From contig NZ_CP043727.1 of the NCBI RefSeq assembly GCF_009831415.1, positions 1,984,001 to 2,048,000 on the forward strand: DNA of 64,000 bases, in the 5' to 3' direction. The stretch's first letter is position 1. Each line of letters opens with the position of its first letter. This DNA comes from Yersinia canariae. Lineage in GTDB: Bacteria > Pseudomonadota > Gammaproteobacteria > Enterobacterales > Enterobacteriaceae. Position numbers and translations under genes: made by a program. The notes under the pieces are model-generated. The model did no database searches. It saw only the letters and a program-made list of their open reading frames with translations, and was not told the origin of the DNA. Shown one piece after another: positions 18,152 through 27,487 of this stretch.

Positions 18152-18377
18152 GCGGAACTCCTTCAGGGGCGTTATCTATTAAAGATAAATGTGTATTCAA
18201 TATAACGCCTTGAAGTACGACTGGCATCCCCAAAATGCGAAATTCGCTAAGTCAGTTCTTTAATAGCTAAATTTTGCATATTGAAAGCAATAATGCTTAT
18301 TTCATTTATTGATGGATTCAGCGTTTACTCTTAACTCATCAGTTCTACTCGGTTTACTCAATAATGTGGGGGCGACA

Positions 18378-18536
18378 ATGGCTAAGATTACCGCATGGTT
18401 TACCGGACTTTCTTGGTGGCAGCCAACATCTGTACCAGAGAATCATACCGCCTTACCGCCGGCTGACGGCGCGCATTTACTGGAAACAATAAATGCCATC
18501 GGTGGGCTATATGGAATTGAATTTATTCACCATTAA
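18378..18536 (+). CDS. Hypothetical small protein
   Basis: 52 residues from the ATG at 18378, which has GGGGG five bases upstream; the frame extends to an ATG at 18309 (75 residues) with no clear site. Composition is mildly hydrophobic with several Trp (WFTGLSWWQP) and a C-terminal LLETINAIGGLYGIEF helix. I do not recognise it. It might be a small membrane-associated protein; confidence that it is expressed is moderate. Confidence 0.4.
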   Translation: MAKITAWFTGLSWWQPTSVPENHTALPPADGAHLLETINAIGGLYGIEFIHH

Positions 18537-18758
18537 AAATATTTTCTATTCAGCATCGATGTTTATTTAATGTTGAGTCATTAAAAAGATTTCAGCAAAA
18601 AGACAGATAAATTTCTGATTGAAAAACTTAATTTATTTCTTACCAGGTAAATATACATGAAACAGAATAAAATTTTATCCCTCAGCGGGATATTGAGCGC
18701 CTCATTCTGTTAAATGATCGCCGAGTTAGAGTATGAGAAGTTGATTGAGCATGAAGAT

Positions 18759-18788
18759 AAAATGCACCTCACAATTGGGGTGCATTTT
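18759..18788. terminator. Bidirectional terminator before the exporter gene
   Basis: AAAATGCACC at 18759-18768 pairs with GGTGCATTTT at 18779-18788. A and T runs on both sides let it work on either strand; it lies 40 bp past the stop of the EamA gene. Confidence 0.75.
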
Positions 18789-18827
18789 CGCGTATTAATT
18801 CGGCACAGACTTCGCTGTGATGGGGAA

Positions 18828-19736
18828 TTATCCCAGATATGGCCGTTTAAACCAGGATTGCACCATACCCGGCTTGGAGAACATAACCAAATTACCCAGT
18901 AAGATAAGTAGTAAACCGATAATAGCATTCAGGTGCCAGTGATAGCCTTCATAGAAGGTTGATATGGTTAGCGCAACCAAAGGGAATAACAATGTGCTGT
19001 AAGCCGCGCCACTGGCACCAATACGGCCAATCAAGCTGAAATAAGCGGCAAAGGCAATGACCGAACCGAAAATAGCCAGATAGAGTAATGAGCCAAGATA
19101 ACGTGGTGTCAGTTCAATAGTAAAAGAGTGATGCTGAATTAAGCTAAACACTCCCATTAGCACCGCGCCATACGTCATGGCATAAGCATTGGTTGACAGA
19201 ATATCCAACCCTCGGCGCTGGTGGCGGCTACTTATCATATTGCCCAGTGAGAAACCGTAAGTCCCCAATAGACTCAGGCCAATCCCTTTCAGTAATTCGG
19301 GGGCCAGTTGAGTTGCAGTGAGGTCCTGCCAGAATAAAGCAATAATACCTATCATCCCCAGAATACTGGCGGGCAGCAGGTTAGGGCTGAGACGTTGGCG
19401 AAAGAAAATTATACCATTGATAGCATTGAATAATACGGCCATGGAGAAAATGACGGACTCCAGACCACTGCTGATATAAGCCGCCGCATGATAAAAACAG
19501 TAAAAGTTAAAGGCAAAGACGCAAAACCCTTGGACGACACAAAACAGATGGTCACGTAGGGCGAGATGGCGCAAGCGGCGAACGAGCAGCAAAAAAATCA
19601 TCATGATACCGGCCGCCAATGCAAACCGATAAAATATAGACACCGTGATAGCAACATCTCCTTGTTGTTGCAGGGTAATTGCAATCCATGTTGTTCCCCA
19701 AATCAATACAACCAGCAAATAAAGCAGCGCGTTCAT
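18828..19736 (-). CDS. EamA/DMT-family metabolite exporter
   Basis: 302 residues with ten hydrophobic segments arranged as two EamA repeats of five helices; the opening LLVVLIWGTTWIAI and the second-repeat LLYLAIFGSVIAFAAYFSLIGRIGASGAA are typical. Members of this inner-membrane family export amino acids or related metabolites. The divergent AraC-family gene begins 180 bp away and probably controls it. The substrate is unknown. Confidence 0.85.
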   Translation of the reverse strand: MNALLYLLVVLIWGTTWIAITLQQQGDVAITVSIFYRFALAAGIMMIFLLLVRRLRHLALRDHLFCVVQGFCVFAFNFYCFYHAAAYISSGLESVIFSMAVLFNAINGIIFFRQRLSPNLLPASILGMIGIIALFWQDLTATQLAPELLKGIGLSLLGTYGFSLGNMISSRHQRRGLDILSTNAYAMTYGAVLMGVFSLIQHHSFTIELTPRYLGSLLYLAIFGSVIAFAAYFSLIGRIGASGAAYSTLLFPLVALTISTFYEGYHWHLNAIIGLLLILLGNLVMFSKPGMVQSWFKRPYLG

Positions 19737-19916
19737 AGTGATGTCTCGTCACGTCTAAAAAACATCAGTATCTACCTGACAGACAGGCACGGCTTTCAGT
19801 AGGTTGCTGCGAGTTGCAAAATCTTGCGCATTTTTGAGATAAATAACGGGAAACCATGGTTTGCGGCACAGCAACTCATTAAACTGATTGCATCAGCTTT
19901 ATAACAGGAAGTCCGT

Positions 19917-20789
19917 GTGATGTTGGAACGCTACCAAGCCTTTGAAACCCTTAGAGAACATAAAGCTCGCTTGCATGATTGTGTGCAACTTGGCTCGGGT
20001 ATTCAATTAGCGGCCTGGTCAAATCGCGATGATTGCATTACGCAAGAGAGTCCGGATCATCACACTCTGAGTTTGTATGTTGCCGATGGTTATGAGTGCT
20101 ACCACAAAACGCGGGCAGGGTGGAAAAATGGCGGCGGCCCGGATCGTTTTTGTATTATGCCAAAGGGCAGTTTATCGAGTTGGGATGTGCGAGATGATTT
20201 GTCATTTGTGCATTTGTATTGCACCGATAAACATCTGCGCTTATTGGCAGAACAAATCTGGGAACGTAGCCCTCAATCCATTCAGGTCGATGAGCGTATT
20301 TTTGCCGAAGATCCACAAATTACACTGTTATATCGCCAATTTTTATTGAATTGTGCTTGGCAAGAACAAGCAAATCATTTAGCGCTCAGCAGCGCGGCAA
20401 CTCTGCTGATGACCCATTTACTCAAGAATTACACTCAGTTGCAGTGGGCAATTCCTGCTGTTCGTGGTGGTTTGGCCCCGATTGTGTTAAAGCGGGTGAA
20501 AGAGTTTATTGACGACCACCTCGCGCAAGCGCTGTTATTATCAGATCTTGCTGAGCAGGCCGGATTGAGTGAATTCCATTTCGCACGTATGTTCAAACAA
20601 AGCACTGGGTTGGCACCGCATCAGTTTGTACTGAAAGTCCGTTTGTCTCGCGCGGAACAATTATTGAGAAACAGTGTAATGCCACTTATTCATATTGCTT
20701 TGGAGTGTGGTTTTAGCTCTGCCAGCCACTTTAGTAATTGTTTTAAAACAGCTTATGGAGTAACACCCTCAGTGATGAGGCAGCGTTAA
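19917..20789 (+). CDS. AraC-family transcriptional regulator
   Basis: 290 residues. An N-terminal cupin-like sensing domain (about 1-165) precedes two C-terminal helix-turn-helix motifs: LLLSDLAEQAGLSEFHFARMFKQSTG near 210-235 and PLIHIALECGFSSASHFSNCFKTAYGVTP near 258-286, the signature region of the family. The start could be the ATG at 19920. Divergent from the EamA exporter, which is its likely target, with an effector that the transporter may carry. Confidence 0.88.
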   Translation: MMLERYQAFETLREHKARLHDCVQLGSGIQLAAWSNRDDCITQESPDHHTLSLYVADGYECYHKTRAGWKNGGGPDRFCIMPKGSLSSWDVRDDLSFVHLYCTDKHLRLLAEQIWERSPQSIQVDERIFAEDPQITLLYRQFLLNCAWQEQANHLALSSAATLLMTHLLKNYTQLQWAIPAVRGGLAPIVLKRVKEFIDDHLAQALLLSDLAEQAGLSEFHFARMFKQSTGLAPHQFVLKVRLSRAEQLLRNSVMPLIHIALECGFSSASHFSNCFKTAYGVTPSVMRQR

Positions 20790-20815
20790 TCATAGCGAGC
20801 GTGGATAGCTTGACA

Positions 20816-21205
20816 CTACAACGGGCAACTTAAATCCCCTTCAGGGCAGTTTAGGAGTGATTTCAATTGTGTCGTGCGCTCTTCAGTTTTATGGGTCAGG
20901 CAAGCAGAAATAATCATGGGATGTACTGAGCCTCCCTCGGTTGCAGATGCTTGGAACATGCAATCTGCATCACGATATTTTATCCAAGTCAGTTGTGCGC
21001 TCTTCAATAATGGTCTTTGGGCGACAGGTGTTTTGGCGAGAACTTCTTTGTAAGTTCGATTCAGTTCGGCATCGGCTTTTTTATAATCGGAATTTGTACA
21101 TTGGTTCATATCCAGTTGTGTTGCCGCTTTTTGACAATCAACAGCCAATGCTTGGCCGAGTGGTAATACCAGTAATGATAACAACATAATTTTCTTCTTT
21201 AGCAT
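20816..21205 (-). CDS. Secreted DUF1311/LprI-type protein
   Basis: 129 residues. A cleavable signal peptide (residues 1-21, ending ALA) sends it to the periplasm. The mature part is the DUF1311 pattern: DCQKAATQLDMNQC, then DAELNRTYKEVL, LLKSAQLTWIKYRDADC and SACLTHKTEERTTQL, with paired cysteines. Family members such as LprI act as lysozyme inhibitors, but that role is only an inference here. It is first of a minus-strand run of small periplasmic proteins. Confidence 0.8.
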   Translation of the reverse strand: MLKKKIMLLSLLVLPLGQALAVDCQKAATQLDMNQCTNSDYKKADAELNRTYKEVLAKTPVAQRPLLKSAQLTWIKYRDADCMFQASATEGGSVHPMIISACLTHKTEERTTQLKSLLNCPEGDLSCPL

Positions 21206-21278
21206 GATGATTCCCTAATAATAATCAAACGTCACGATAGCCCCTCCTGATTGGGCTGGGCTATGAATAATATTACAT

Positions 21279-21590
21279 TTATTTACTAGTCGCCTTCATA
21301 ATATCTGGTTTTATGTCGGATACTTTTTTATCCGGTGATTTTTTACAGACATCAATGATTTTAGGCGTATATACAGTATCGACTTCCTGAAAATCAACAT
21401 TGTCGCCTTTTTTATATTGAGTATCTTCGTTCAGTATCCAGAAGGCAACCGGTGTCATGCTTTTGGGATTAAGATCAAGAAATTCTTTACAGGTCATCTC
21501 TGTCGGGGTCGTAGATGAGGCGGACAGTGGGGGTATTGTTGTTAATAATAGGACTGCAATGGAAATATGACCTAATGATTTATAAAGCAT
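21279..21590 (-). CDS. hdeB: Acid-stress periplasmic chaperone HdeB
   Basis: 103 residues. A signal peptide spans about 1-25. The mature protein matches HdeB: MTCKEFLDLNPKSMTPVAFW, then NEDTQYKKGDNVDFQEVDT, and a second Cys in IDVCKKS that forms the conserved disulfide with the first. HdeB keeps periplasmic proteins soluble at low pH. No hdeA gene lies beside it, unlike E. coli. For an enteric organism that survives stomach acid this fits well. Confidence 0.85.
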   Translation of the reverse strand: MLYKSLGHISIAVLLLTTIPPLSASSTTPTEMTCKEFLDLNPKSMTPVAFWILNEDTQYKKGDNVDFQEVDTVYTPKIIDVCKKSPDKKVSDIKPDIMKATSK

Positions 21591-21833
21591 AATTTATTCC
21601 TTATCAATCTGTTTTGTTTCATCCAATAAAGTTAGTGAGAAATGAGTGTTTCTACCCGATATTTAGAATGAACCATAAGTTTATATTTTGCCAGAATACA
21701 GATAAGTTAAATTACTTTAATATATATATTTTGCTTATTAAATAGATGGTGAGATACAGATGAAAATGCTATTTGTCTTTTCATCTGCGACAGTTTAAAT
21801 ATCCCCAATATTGGAAGTGATAGCTTCTCAATA

Positions 21834-22091
21834 TTATGGTTTTTTATTATCATGCGGTGGTGCGCACAGTGGTTTACCCTCATGAGGAGGCTGGCCTTTA
21901 GCCGCGTGGCTATTATTTTCTCTAGGCGGAGGCAGCGGGTGGCCATTTTTATCTTTAGGGGGGGCAGGAGGGCGTTTGCATGTTTCACCTGACGGTTTTT
22001 TGATTTCATTATGAGCCGTTTGTGCAGCATAGCCGGTGGCAGTATTGAAAAATAATATTGCGGATATATATATCATAAATAACGTTTTCAT
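21834..22091 (-). CDS. Small secreted proline-rich protein
   Basis: 85 residues with a clear signal peptide (1-22, ending GYA-AQ). The mature 60 residues are rich in Pro, Lys, His and Asn (KRPPAPPKDKNGHPLPPPREN, PPHEGKPLCAPPHDNKKP) with two Cys, and look disordered. His and Cys could bind metal. I do not recognise the family. An overlapping longer frame (21707-22030) lacks any signal or family features, so I chose this one. Third in the periplasmic run with hdeB and the DUF1311 gene. Confidence 0.6.
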   Translation of the reverse strand: MKTLFMIYISAILFFNTATGYAAQTAHNEIKKPSGETCKRPPAPPKDKNGHPLPPPRENNSHAAKGQPPHEGKPLCAPPHDNKKP

Positions 22092-22332
22092 GTTCGCTCC
22101 AGTTGTTCAACATAAATCATGGGGACTATAACGGATTGATGACTCAGTTTTCTTGGCGGGTTTTGTAATGATATTATCAAGTTAAATGTCAGGTTTTATC
22201 GAGGCATATGATGTTATCGGGCGGATCTACACTGGCTCATTATCATGTGTTATAATTCGCAATGTTATTATTGATAATATCAAGTAAATTAATTGTATTT
22301 TTTTACCATTGAATAATAGGTGATTTATCCTT

Positions 22333-23736
22333 ATGTCTTTACTTTCTTTTTATCATAACTGCCTGGATTCCTTTTCCAGAAAAGTATTTGGTAAGCACCC
22401 AAAAGGTGGGCCAGTGAAGAGAGGTAATGGGAAAAATGAATTGTCTAATCTTCAACTGGATGTGCTTTTGAATGCAGAGAAGCAGATTGCTATTATTACA
22501 ACAGACTTAGATAACCGCATTACTATATATAATGTCGGTGCCGAGAAAATTTTTGGCTATTCTAAGGATGAAGTTCTCGGGAAGCCTATTTCTGAGGTGT
22601 TACATATCCCCGAAAACGGTAATTCCCAAGCTGCGCTGGATGATTTATTACTTAATCGGCGTGAGGCCAGTGAGTGGTGCTATCAACGTAAAGATGGCAA
22701 ACGTTTTTGGGGTACACTGAGTATCCATGAAATAACATCCGAGAACGGTAGCGTTTTAGGTTACATCAGTGTCATCGCGGATGTTTCAGAAAGAAAATCC
22801 TTACTGATGGAATTGGAAAAAAGTCAGCAGATGATGGACAGGCTGACTAAAAACTTACCGGCGATGATTTATGCTTACTATTTGAATTCTGACGGGGAAT
22901 CTTATTTTAGTTATTGCAGTGAGGGGATAAAACCAATATTTGGTCTTTCGCCCGCTGATGTTTTGCATATACCGAAAGAGAAAAATCCGTTATTTAGCCG
23001 TATTCATACGGACGATATAGAAATGCTAAGACAGGCTGTTATCACCTCTCAGGAGAATTTATCAGCCTGGAGTTGTGATTTCCGTGTTGTGCTGCCGGGA
23101 AAAGGGACGCATTGGCTCCATGGCGAGTCTTTCCCCACCCGACAAGATGATGGCGCTGTTACCTGGTATGGATCGTTTTTTGATATTACAGAACTTAAAC
23201 AGTCAGAATCGATCCTAAAAGCATTATCACAAACTGATGTGTTGACGGGAGTGGCCAATCGCCGGCACTTTGATGACATTTATCAGCATATTTGGCAGAA
23301 AAATCAAGCAGAAGGCGGAGCCCTGTCAGTTTTGATGATTGATTTTGATAATTTTAAAAGTTTTAACGATCTTTATGGGCATGCCATGGGGGATGTCTGC
23401 TTGAAGTCCATTGTTGAGACATTGTCAAAATCTATCCGGGGCGGTTCAGATATTCTGGCGCGTTATGGTGGTGAGGAGTTTATTGTCTTGCTTGCACCAA
23501 GCTCGTTGTCAGATGCGAAAGTCGTTGCTGAGCGCATGCGCCGCTCTATTGAGGAGCTGGATATACCTCATGGAATGTCCCCTTATGGGCGGGTGACCAT
23601 CAGTATTGGTGTGGCGTCAGTCTCTGAGCCGGGTGAGCACCTGCTGGCGGCAGATCTGTCAAAAGCTGCAGATAAAGCGCTCTATCGGGCGAAAACAGCA
23701 GGGAAAAATCGGGTTGAAACGGAGCCGCTGAGCTAA
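22333..23736 (+). CDS. Diguanylate cyclase with two PAS domains
   Basis: 467 residues, no membrane segment. PAS 1 spans about 40-155 (DLDNRITIYNVGAEKIFGYSKDEVLG, then a PAC with FWGTLSIHEI), PAS 2 about 165-295, and the GGDEF domain about 300-465. The active site is RYGGEEF, expected to make c-di-GMP. The inhibitory RxxD site is not canonical: the sequence before the active site is RGGSD, with Arg at -4. The input may be redox or a ligand; PAS 1 resembles flavin/haem types only in general terms. It stands alone. Confidence 0.88.
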   Translation: MSLLSFYHNCLDSFSRKVFGKHPKGGPVKRGNGKNELSNLQLDVLLNAEKQIAIITTDLDNRITIYNVGAEKIFGYSKDEVLGKPISEVLHIPENGNSQAALDDLLLNRREASEWCYQRKDGKRFWGTLSIHEITSENGSVLGYISVIADVSERKSLLMELEKSQQMMDRLTKNLPAMIYAYYLNSDGESYFSYCSEGIKPIFGLSPADVLHIPKEKNPLFSRIHTDDIEMLRQAVITSQENLSAWSCDFRVVLPGKGTHWLHGESFPTRQDDGAVTWYGSFFDITELKQSESILKALSQTDVLTGVANRRHFDDIYQHIWQKNQAEGGALSVLMIDFDNFKSFNDLYGHAMGDVCLKSIVETLSKSIRGGSDILARYGGEEFIVLLAPSSLSDAKVVAERMRRSIEELDIPHGMSPYGRVTISIGVASVSEPGEHLLAADLSKAADKALYRAKTAGKNRVETEPLS

Positions 23737-23940
23737 TCAAAAAATGTTGGGCAGTGTCTGCGACGCTATGGCCACAAACTATCAGATAATTTGAAACTAT
23801 CAGATAATATGGCTGTGCGGTATATGTCGAGATAGCTAATTGTGTACTGGCCTGGCTGACAATAAACCCAACACGGGGAGGGTGAAATAATTCAGTATGA
23901 TATTTCACCCTCGCGCTATTTTTGATGATTTAATGATTGA

Positions 23941-24789
23941 TTAGTAAGGGTCTTGCGCCTCGCGCAGGCGCTCTTGTTCTTCAGCGATAACCGCCTGAAT
24001 CTCCTCCAGTACGCCTTCAACATCAACGGCTTGAGTGCTTTCCGCAAACTTGCCAGTCAATGGGGTCTCAGGATGCAGCTTGCCATCTTCATAGAGCGCC
24101 CACATCTCTTTGGCATATTTACTGCCAAGCAATTCAGGGGCGTATTGACCATAATAATGCGTCATGTTCGCCACATCTCTTTCTAGCATGGCTTTAGCAT
24201 TATTATTCGCTGCGGCATTGACCGCTTGTGGTAAGTCGATAATCACGGGGCCGTCTTTGTCGATTAAGACATTGAACTCCGACAAGTCGCCATGAACCAA
24301 TCCAGCGCACAGCATCCGCACCACATAGCGGATCATAATGGCATGATCAATCAGAGCCTGTTCTTTGCTGAAAGGGACATCACTGAGCCGAGGGGCAGCG
24401 AGCCCGTCTGCATCGGTGACCAGCTCCATTAGCAACACACCGTCGAGGCAAGCATAAGGTTGTGGCACACGAACATCAGCATTAGCTAACAAGTACAGCG
24501 CATCCACCTCAGCAGTTTGCCAGGTTTCTTCTTGTTGCTTGCGGCCAAATTTAGACCCCTTGGCCATGGCACGCGCATCGCGGCTATTACGTACCTTACG
24601 GCCTTCTTGATACTGAACCGCTTGTTTAAAATTGCGGTTCTCGGCCTCTTTATAAACTTTCGCGCAGCGAATATCCTGCCCACAACGGACAACGTAGACA
24701 TCAGCTTCTTTGCCACTTTTTAAACGACGGATGACTTCGTCAACCAAGCCGTCATCAACCAGCGGTTGGATTCGTTTTGGAATTTTCAT
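23941..24789 (-). CDS. RIO1-family serine protein kinase
   Basis: 282 residues. RIO kinase motifs are intact: LKSGKEADVYVVRCG (P-loop equivalent, about 24-38), the catalytic Lys in CAKVYK, HGDLSEFNVLI with the catalytic Asp (about 164), and the metal-binding VIIDLPQAV. RIO kinases act in ribosome maturation in eukaryotes and archaea; in gamma-proteobacteria they are widespread but little studied. The acidic C-terminal tail is helical. It is the first gene after the ABC exporter on the same strand, 100 bp apart. Confidence 0.88.
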   Translation of the reverse strand: MKIPKRIQPLVDDGLVDEVIRRLKSGKEADVYVVRCGQDIRCAKVYKEAENRNFKQAVQYQEGRKVRNSRDARAMAKGSKFGRKQQEETWQTAEVDALYLLANADVRVPQPYACLDGVLLMELVTDADGLAAPRLSDVPFSKEQALIDHAIMIRYVVRMLCAGLVHGDLSEFNVLIDKDGPVIIDLPQAVNAAANNNAKAMLERDVANMTHYYGQYAPELLGSKYAKEMWALYEDGKLHPETPLTGKFAESTQAVDVEGVLEEIQAVIAEEQERLREAQDPY

Positions 24790-24889
24790 GGCGTCCTTGT
24801 ACCCTATTTAAGCCCGCGATGGAATGGCTTTGGCGGAATTTTCCTCCAGTTTACCATTCGCGCCCATCTGCGGGTGGGTTTTTACTGTG

Positions 24890-26608
24890 TTAGGCGGCAC
24901 TGAACTGAGCATTATGTAATTTGGCATACGCCCCTTGACGGGCAAGTAACTCGCGATGGTCACCTTGTTCAACAATACCTTCTTTATCGACCACAATGAT
25001 GCGGTCCGCATTTTGAATCGTGGCTAAACGGTGAGCAATCACCAGAGTGGTTCGCCCTTGTGATAATTCCGTCAATGCCAGTTGGATGGCTTGTTCTGTC
25101 GCGGTATCCAGCGCAGAGGTTGCTTCATCAAGAATCAAAATTGGCGGGTTTTTCAGGAAGATACGCGCAATAGAGAGGCGCTGTTTCTGACCACCTGATA
25201 ATTTCACCCCGCGCTCGCCGACCACAGTATCAAGGCCATCTGGCAAGCTTTCAATGAGATCATCCAGGCGAGCTTGCCGTGCTGCCGCCATAATTTCGTC
25301 ATCGTTGGCATCTAACTTGCCATAGGCAATGTTCTCACGGATAGATCCGCCGAATAGGAAAACATCTTGCTGAACGATACCGATATTATTGCGCAATGAT
25401 TGCTGTGTCATGTCACGGATATTAATTCCATCAATAGTAATTGCACCATCATCAAGCTCATAGAAGCGCGGAAGCAATGAGCACAATGTGGTCTTACCGG
25501 CTCCCGATGGCCCGACGAAAGCCACAGTTTCACCTGCACGGATTTGCAAGTTTAAGTCAGTAAAGATTTTATTCTGTGGTGAATAGCCGAAACTGACATT
25601 TTGGTAACAGATATCTCCGCGCAGATGACCGACCGGGCGCGCTTGGGGTTGATCGACGATGTCGGGCAATGTGTCAATCAGTTGAGTGAATCGTTTAAAT
25701 CCAGCGATTCCTTTCGGATAACTTTCCAGTACAGAAGTTATTTTTGCCACTGGCCGGAAAAAGACCTCAACTAACAACAGAAAACCGACAAAGCCACCAT
25801 AACTGAGTTGGTCATGAACCACGTACCAAGTGCCGACTACCATCACAATCAACTGTACCAGGCGGGTACTGAGGTAGCTCATGGTCATGCTGGTGGTCAT
25901 AATGCGGTAGGCCCGCAATTTCGTCGTGCGGTAGTCTTCGTTATCTTTGGCGAATAACTTTTTCTCATGAGATTCGTTAGCGAAAGCTTTTACCACGCGA
26001 ATGCCACCAATGCTTTCTTCAATACGGGCATTAAAATTCCCCACCTGACCAAAGAGTCGACGCCAGGTTTCTGTCATTTGGGCACCATAGCGACTGACCA
26101 GATAGGTCATAAACGGCACAATAATAATCGTAAGCATTGCCAGCGGCAGGTGGACGGAGGCCATCAGAATAAAAGCACCAATAAATGTCATCACCGCAAT
26201 GAAAAGGTCTTCTGGGCCGTGATGGGCAATTTCCCCAACTTCCTCCAGATCTTTCGTGACATGGGTAATGATATGGCCGGTCTTCATATTATCGTAATAG
26301 CTAAATGATAACTTTTGCAGATGACTAAATGCCTGACGGCGCATATCAGTTTCGATACCGACACCGAGAGCATGTCCCCAATAGTTAACTATCGCCATGA
26401 GCGCGGTATTGAGGAGATAAATCAGTAACAAGCCGGTAGCAGCCCAGACTATCAACACCCAATCTTGGTTAGGGAGCAATTTATCAATGAACAGTTTTAC
26501 GGCCATCGGGAAGCTCAATTCCAGCAGCCCGGCCAAAATGGCACAGCCGAAATCCAGATAGAAAAGCCCTTTGTACGGGGTGTAATAAGAAAAAAAACGG
26601 CGGAGCAT
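24890..26608 (-). CDS. ABC exporter half-transporter, MsbA/MdlB-like
   Basis: 572 residues. Six membrane helices fill residues 1-310 (ABC_membrane type I exporter fold). The nucleotide-binding domain has Walker A GPSGAGKTT near 362, signature LSGGQKQR near 470, Walker B ILILDEATSALD, and the H-loop IAHRLATI. As a half-size protein it should act as a dimer in the inner membrane. The substrate is not evident; a Fur-like site upstream hints at iron-linked expression. Close to lipid, drug or siderophore exporters. Confidence 0.88.
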   Translation of the reverse strand: MLRRFFSYYTPYKGLFYLDFGCAILAGLLELSFPMAVKLFIDKLLPNQDWVLIVWAATGLLLIYLLNTALMAIVNYWGHALGVGIETDMRRQAFSHLQKLSFSYYDNMKTGHIITHVTKDLEEVGEIAHHGPEDLFIAVMTFIGAFILMASVHLPLAMLTIIIVPFMTYLVSRYGAQMTETWRRLFGQVGNFNARIEESIGGIRVVKAFANESHEKKLFAKDNEDYRTTKLRAYRIMTTSMTMSYLSTRLVQLIVMVVGTWYVVHDQLSYGGFVGFLLLVEVFFRPVAKITSVLESYPKGIAGFKRFTQLIDTLPDIVDQPQARPVGHLRGDICYQNVSFGYSPQNKIFTDLNLQIRAGETVAFVGPSGAGKTTLCSLLPRFYELDDGAITIDGINIRDMTQQSLRNNIGIVQQDVFLFGGSIRENIAYGKLDANDDEIMAAARQARLDDLIESLPDGLDTVVGERGVKLSGGQKQRLSIARIFLKNPPILILDEATSALDTATEQAIQLALTELSQGRTTLVIAHRLATIQNADRIIVVDKEGIVEQGDHRELLARQGAYAKLHNAQFSAA

Positions 26609-26677
26609 CAGGCATCCTTACAATTACAGAGGGAAATCACGACACAAAATAAGAAAAAACGGTTGCAGTATGATAAA

Positions 26678-26692
26678 TATAAATAATTCTCA
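26678..26692 (-). promoter_or_regulatory. Possible Fur box before the ABC exporter
   Basis: On the minus strand TGAGAATTATTTATA resembles the 7-1-7 Fur consensus TGATAATnATTATCA with four differences. A second AT-rich palindromic stretch (GATAAT...TTATC) lies at 26721-26738. In AT-rich DNA this could be chance. Confidence 0.3.
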
Positions 26693-26802
26693 ATAGCGTT
26701 TATTTTGCCATTTATTGACTGATAATAAAATTCTTATCTGTGAGAATATGCCAGAAGTAAAGATAAAATCGAGTGGTGTGAGTGCTTTCATAGCGAGGAG
26801 TA

Positions 26803-27228
26803 ATGATAATGAAGTTGACGATGACGGATACCCCAGCGGCTGAGGATGTGGCAGAAATTATGGCGGGGTTGAAGGCGTTTAACCGTAATTTTGTCGGTGA
26901 TAATGGCCGTAAACCATTAGCCGTGTTTATAACCGATGAGCATGGTGAAAAGTTAGGGGGAATTACCGCCTATACCTTAGGTAACTATTTGAGTATTGAA
27001 TTACTGTGGGTATCAGATACGTTACGCCATTCTGGGGCTGGCAGTAAATTGATGCGGGCGGTGGAGCAAGAGGCAATACAACGTGGATGTAAGTTCGCCC
27101 AAGTCGATACATTCAGTTTTCAAGCACGCCCTTTCTATGAAAAACAAGGATATCAATTGAAAATGGCGCTAGAAAATGTCGTGGATGAGTATCATCGCTA
27201 TTATTTGACTAAAGAGCTGCTTAGCTGA
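26803..27228 (+). CDS. GNAT-family N-acetyltransferase
   Basis: 141 residues; the start could be the ATG at 26803 or 26809, both served by GAGGAG. The GNAT acetyl-CoA motif A appears as WVSDTLRHSGAGSKLMRAVEQEAIQRG near 68-95, followed by motif B (FSFQARPFYEKQGYQ). The acceptor is unknown. It is divergent from the ABC exporter and may share its AT-rich promoter region. Confidence 0.85.
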   Translation: MIMKLTMTDTPAAEDVAEIMAGLKAFNRNFVGDNGRKPLAVFITDEHGEKLGGITAYTLGNYLSIELLWVSDTLRHSGAGSKLMRAVEQEAIQRGCKFAQVDTFSFQARPFYEKQGYQLKMALENVVDEYHRYYLTKELLS

Positions 27229-27487
27229 ATATAAGCTTATAGAGATAAGATCGGGTGGCATCGGCCACCTATCAATAGATTAGCACTCCATTTAGTTCAG
27301 AAGCTCACAAATGCACGACACCATTTTCAGAATGGCCACGCGCATTATTCTATCTTGCTATACTCAACTATGAATATTCAGCTTTTCATGGAAGCTCACA
27401 TTTTCACTGAATAGCATCTATAGGACTTAATCTTTTATTAGGTTAATCTGGTTTACAGGAGATTAACTCATGTAAAGGGATATAAAT

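Noticed and set aside
18657..18713. 18-codon frame resembling a truncated signal peptide (MKQNKILSLSG)
   Set aside because: Too short and weakly supported; could be a decayed secreted-protein gene, but nothing downstream continues it convincingly.
21707..22030. 107-codon frame overlapping the proline-rich gene
   Set aside because: The competing frame has a proper signal peptide and ribosome-binding context; this one has neither.
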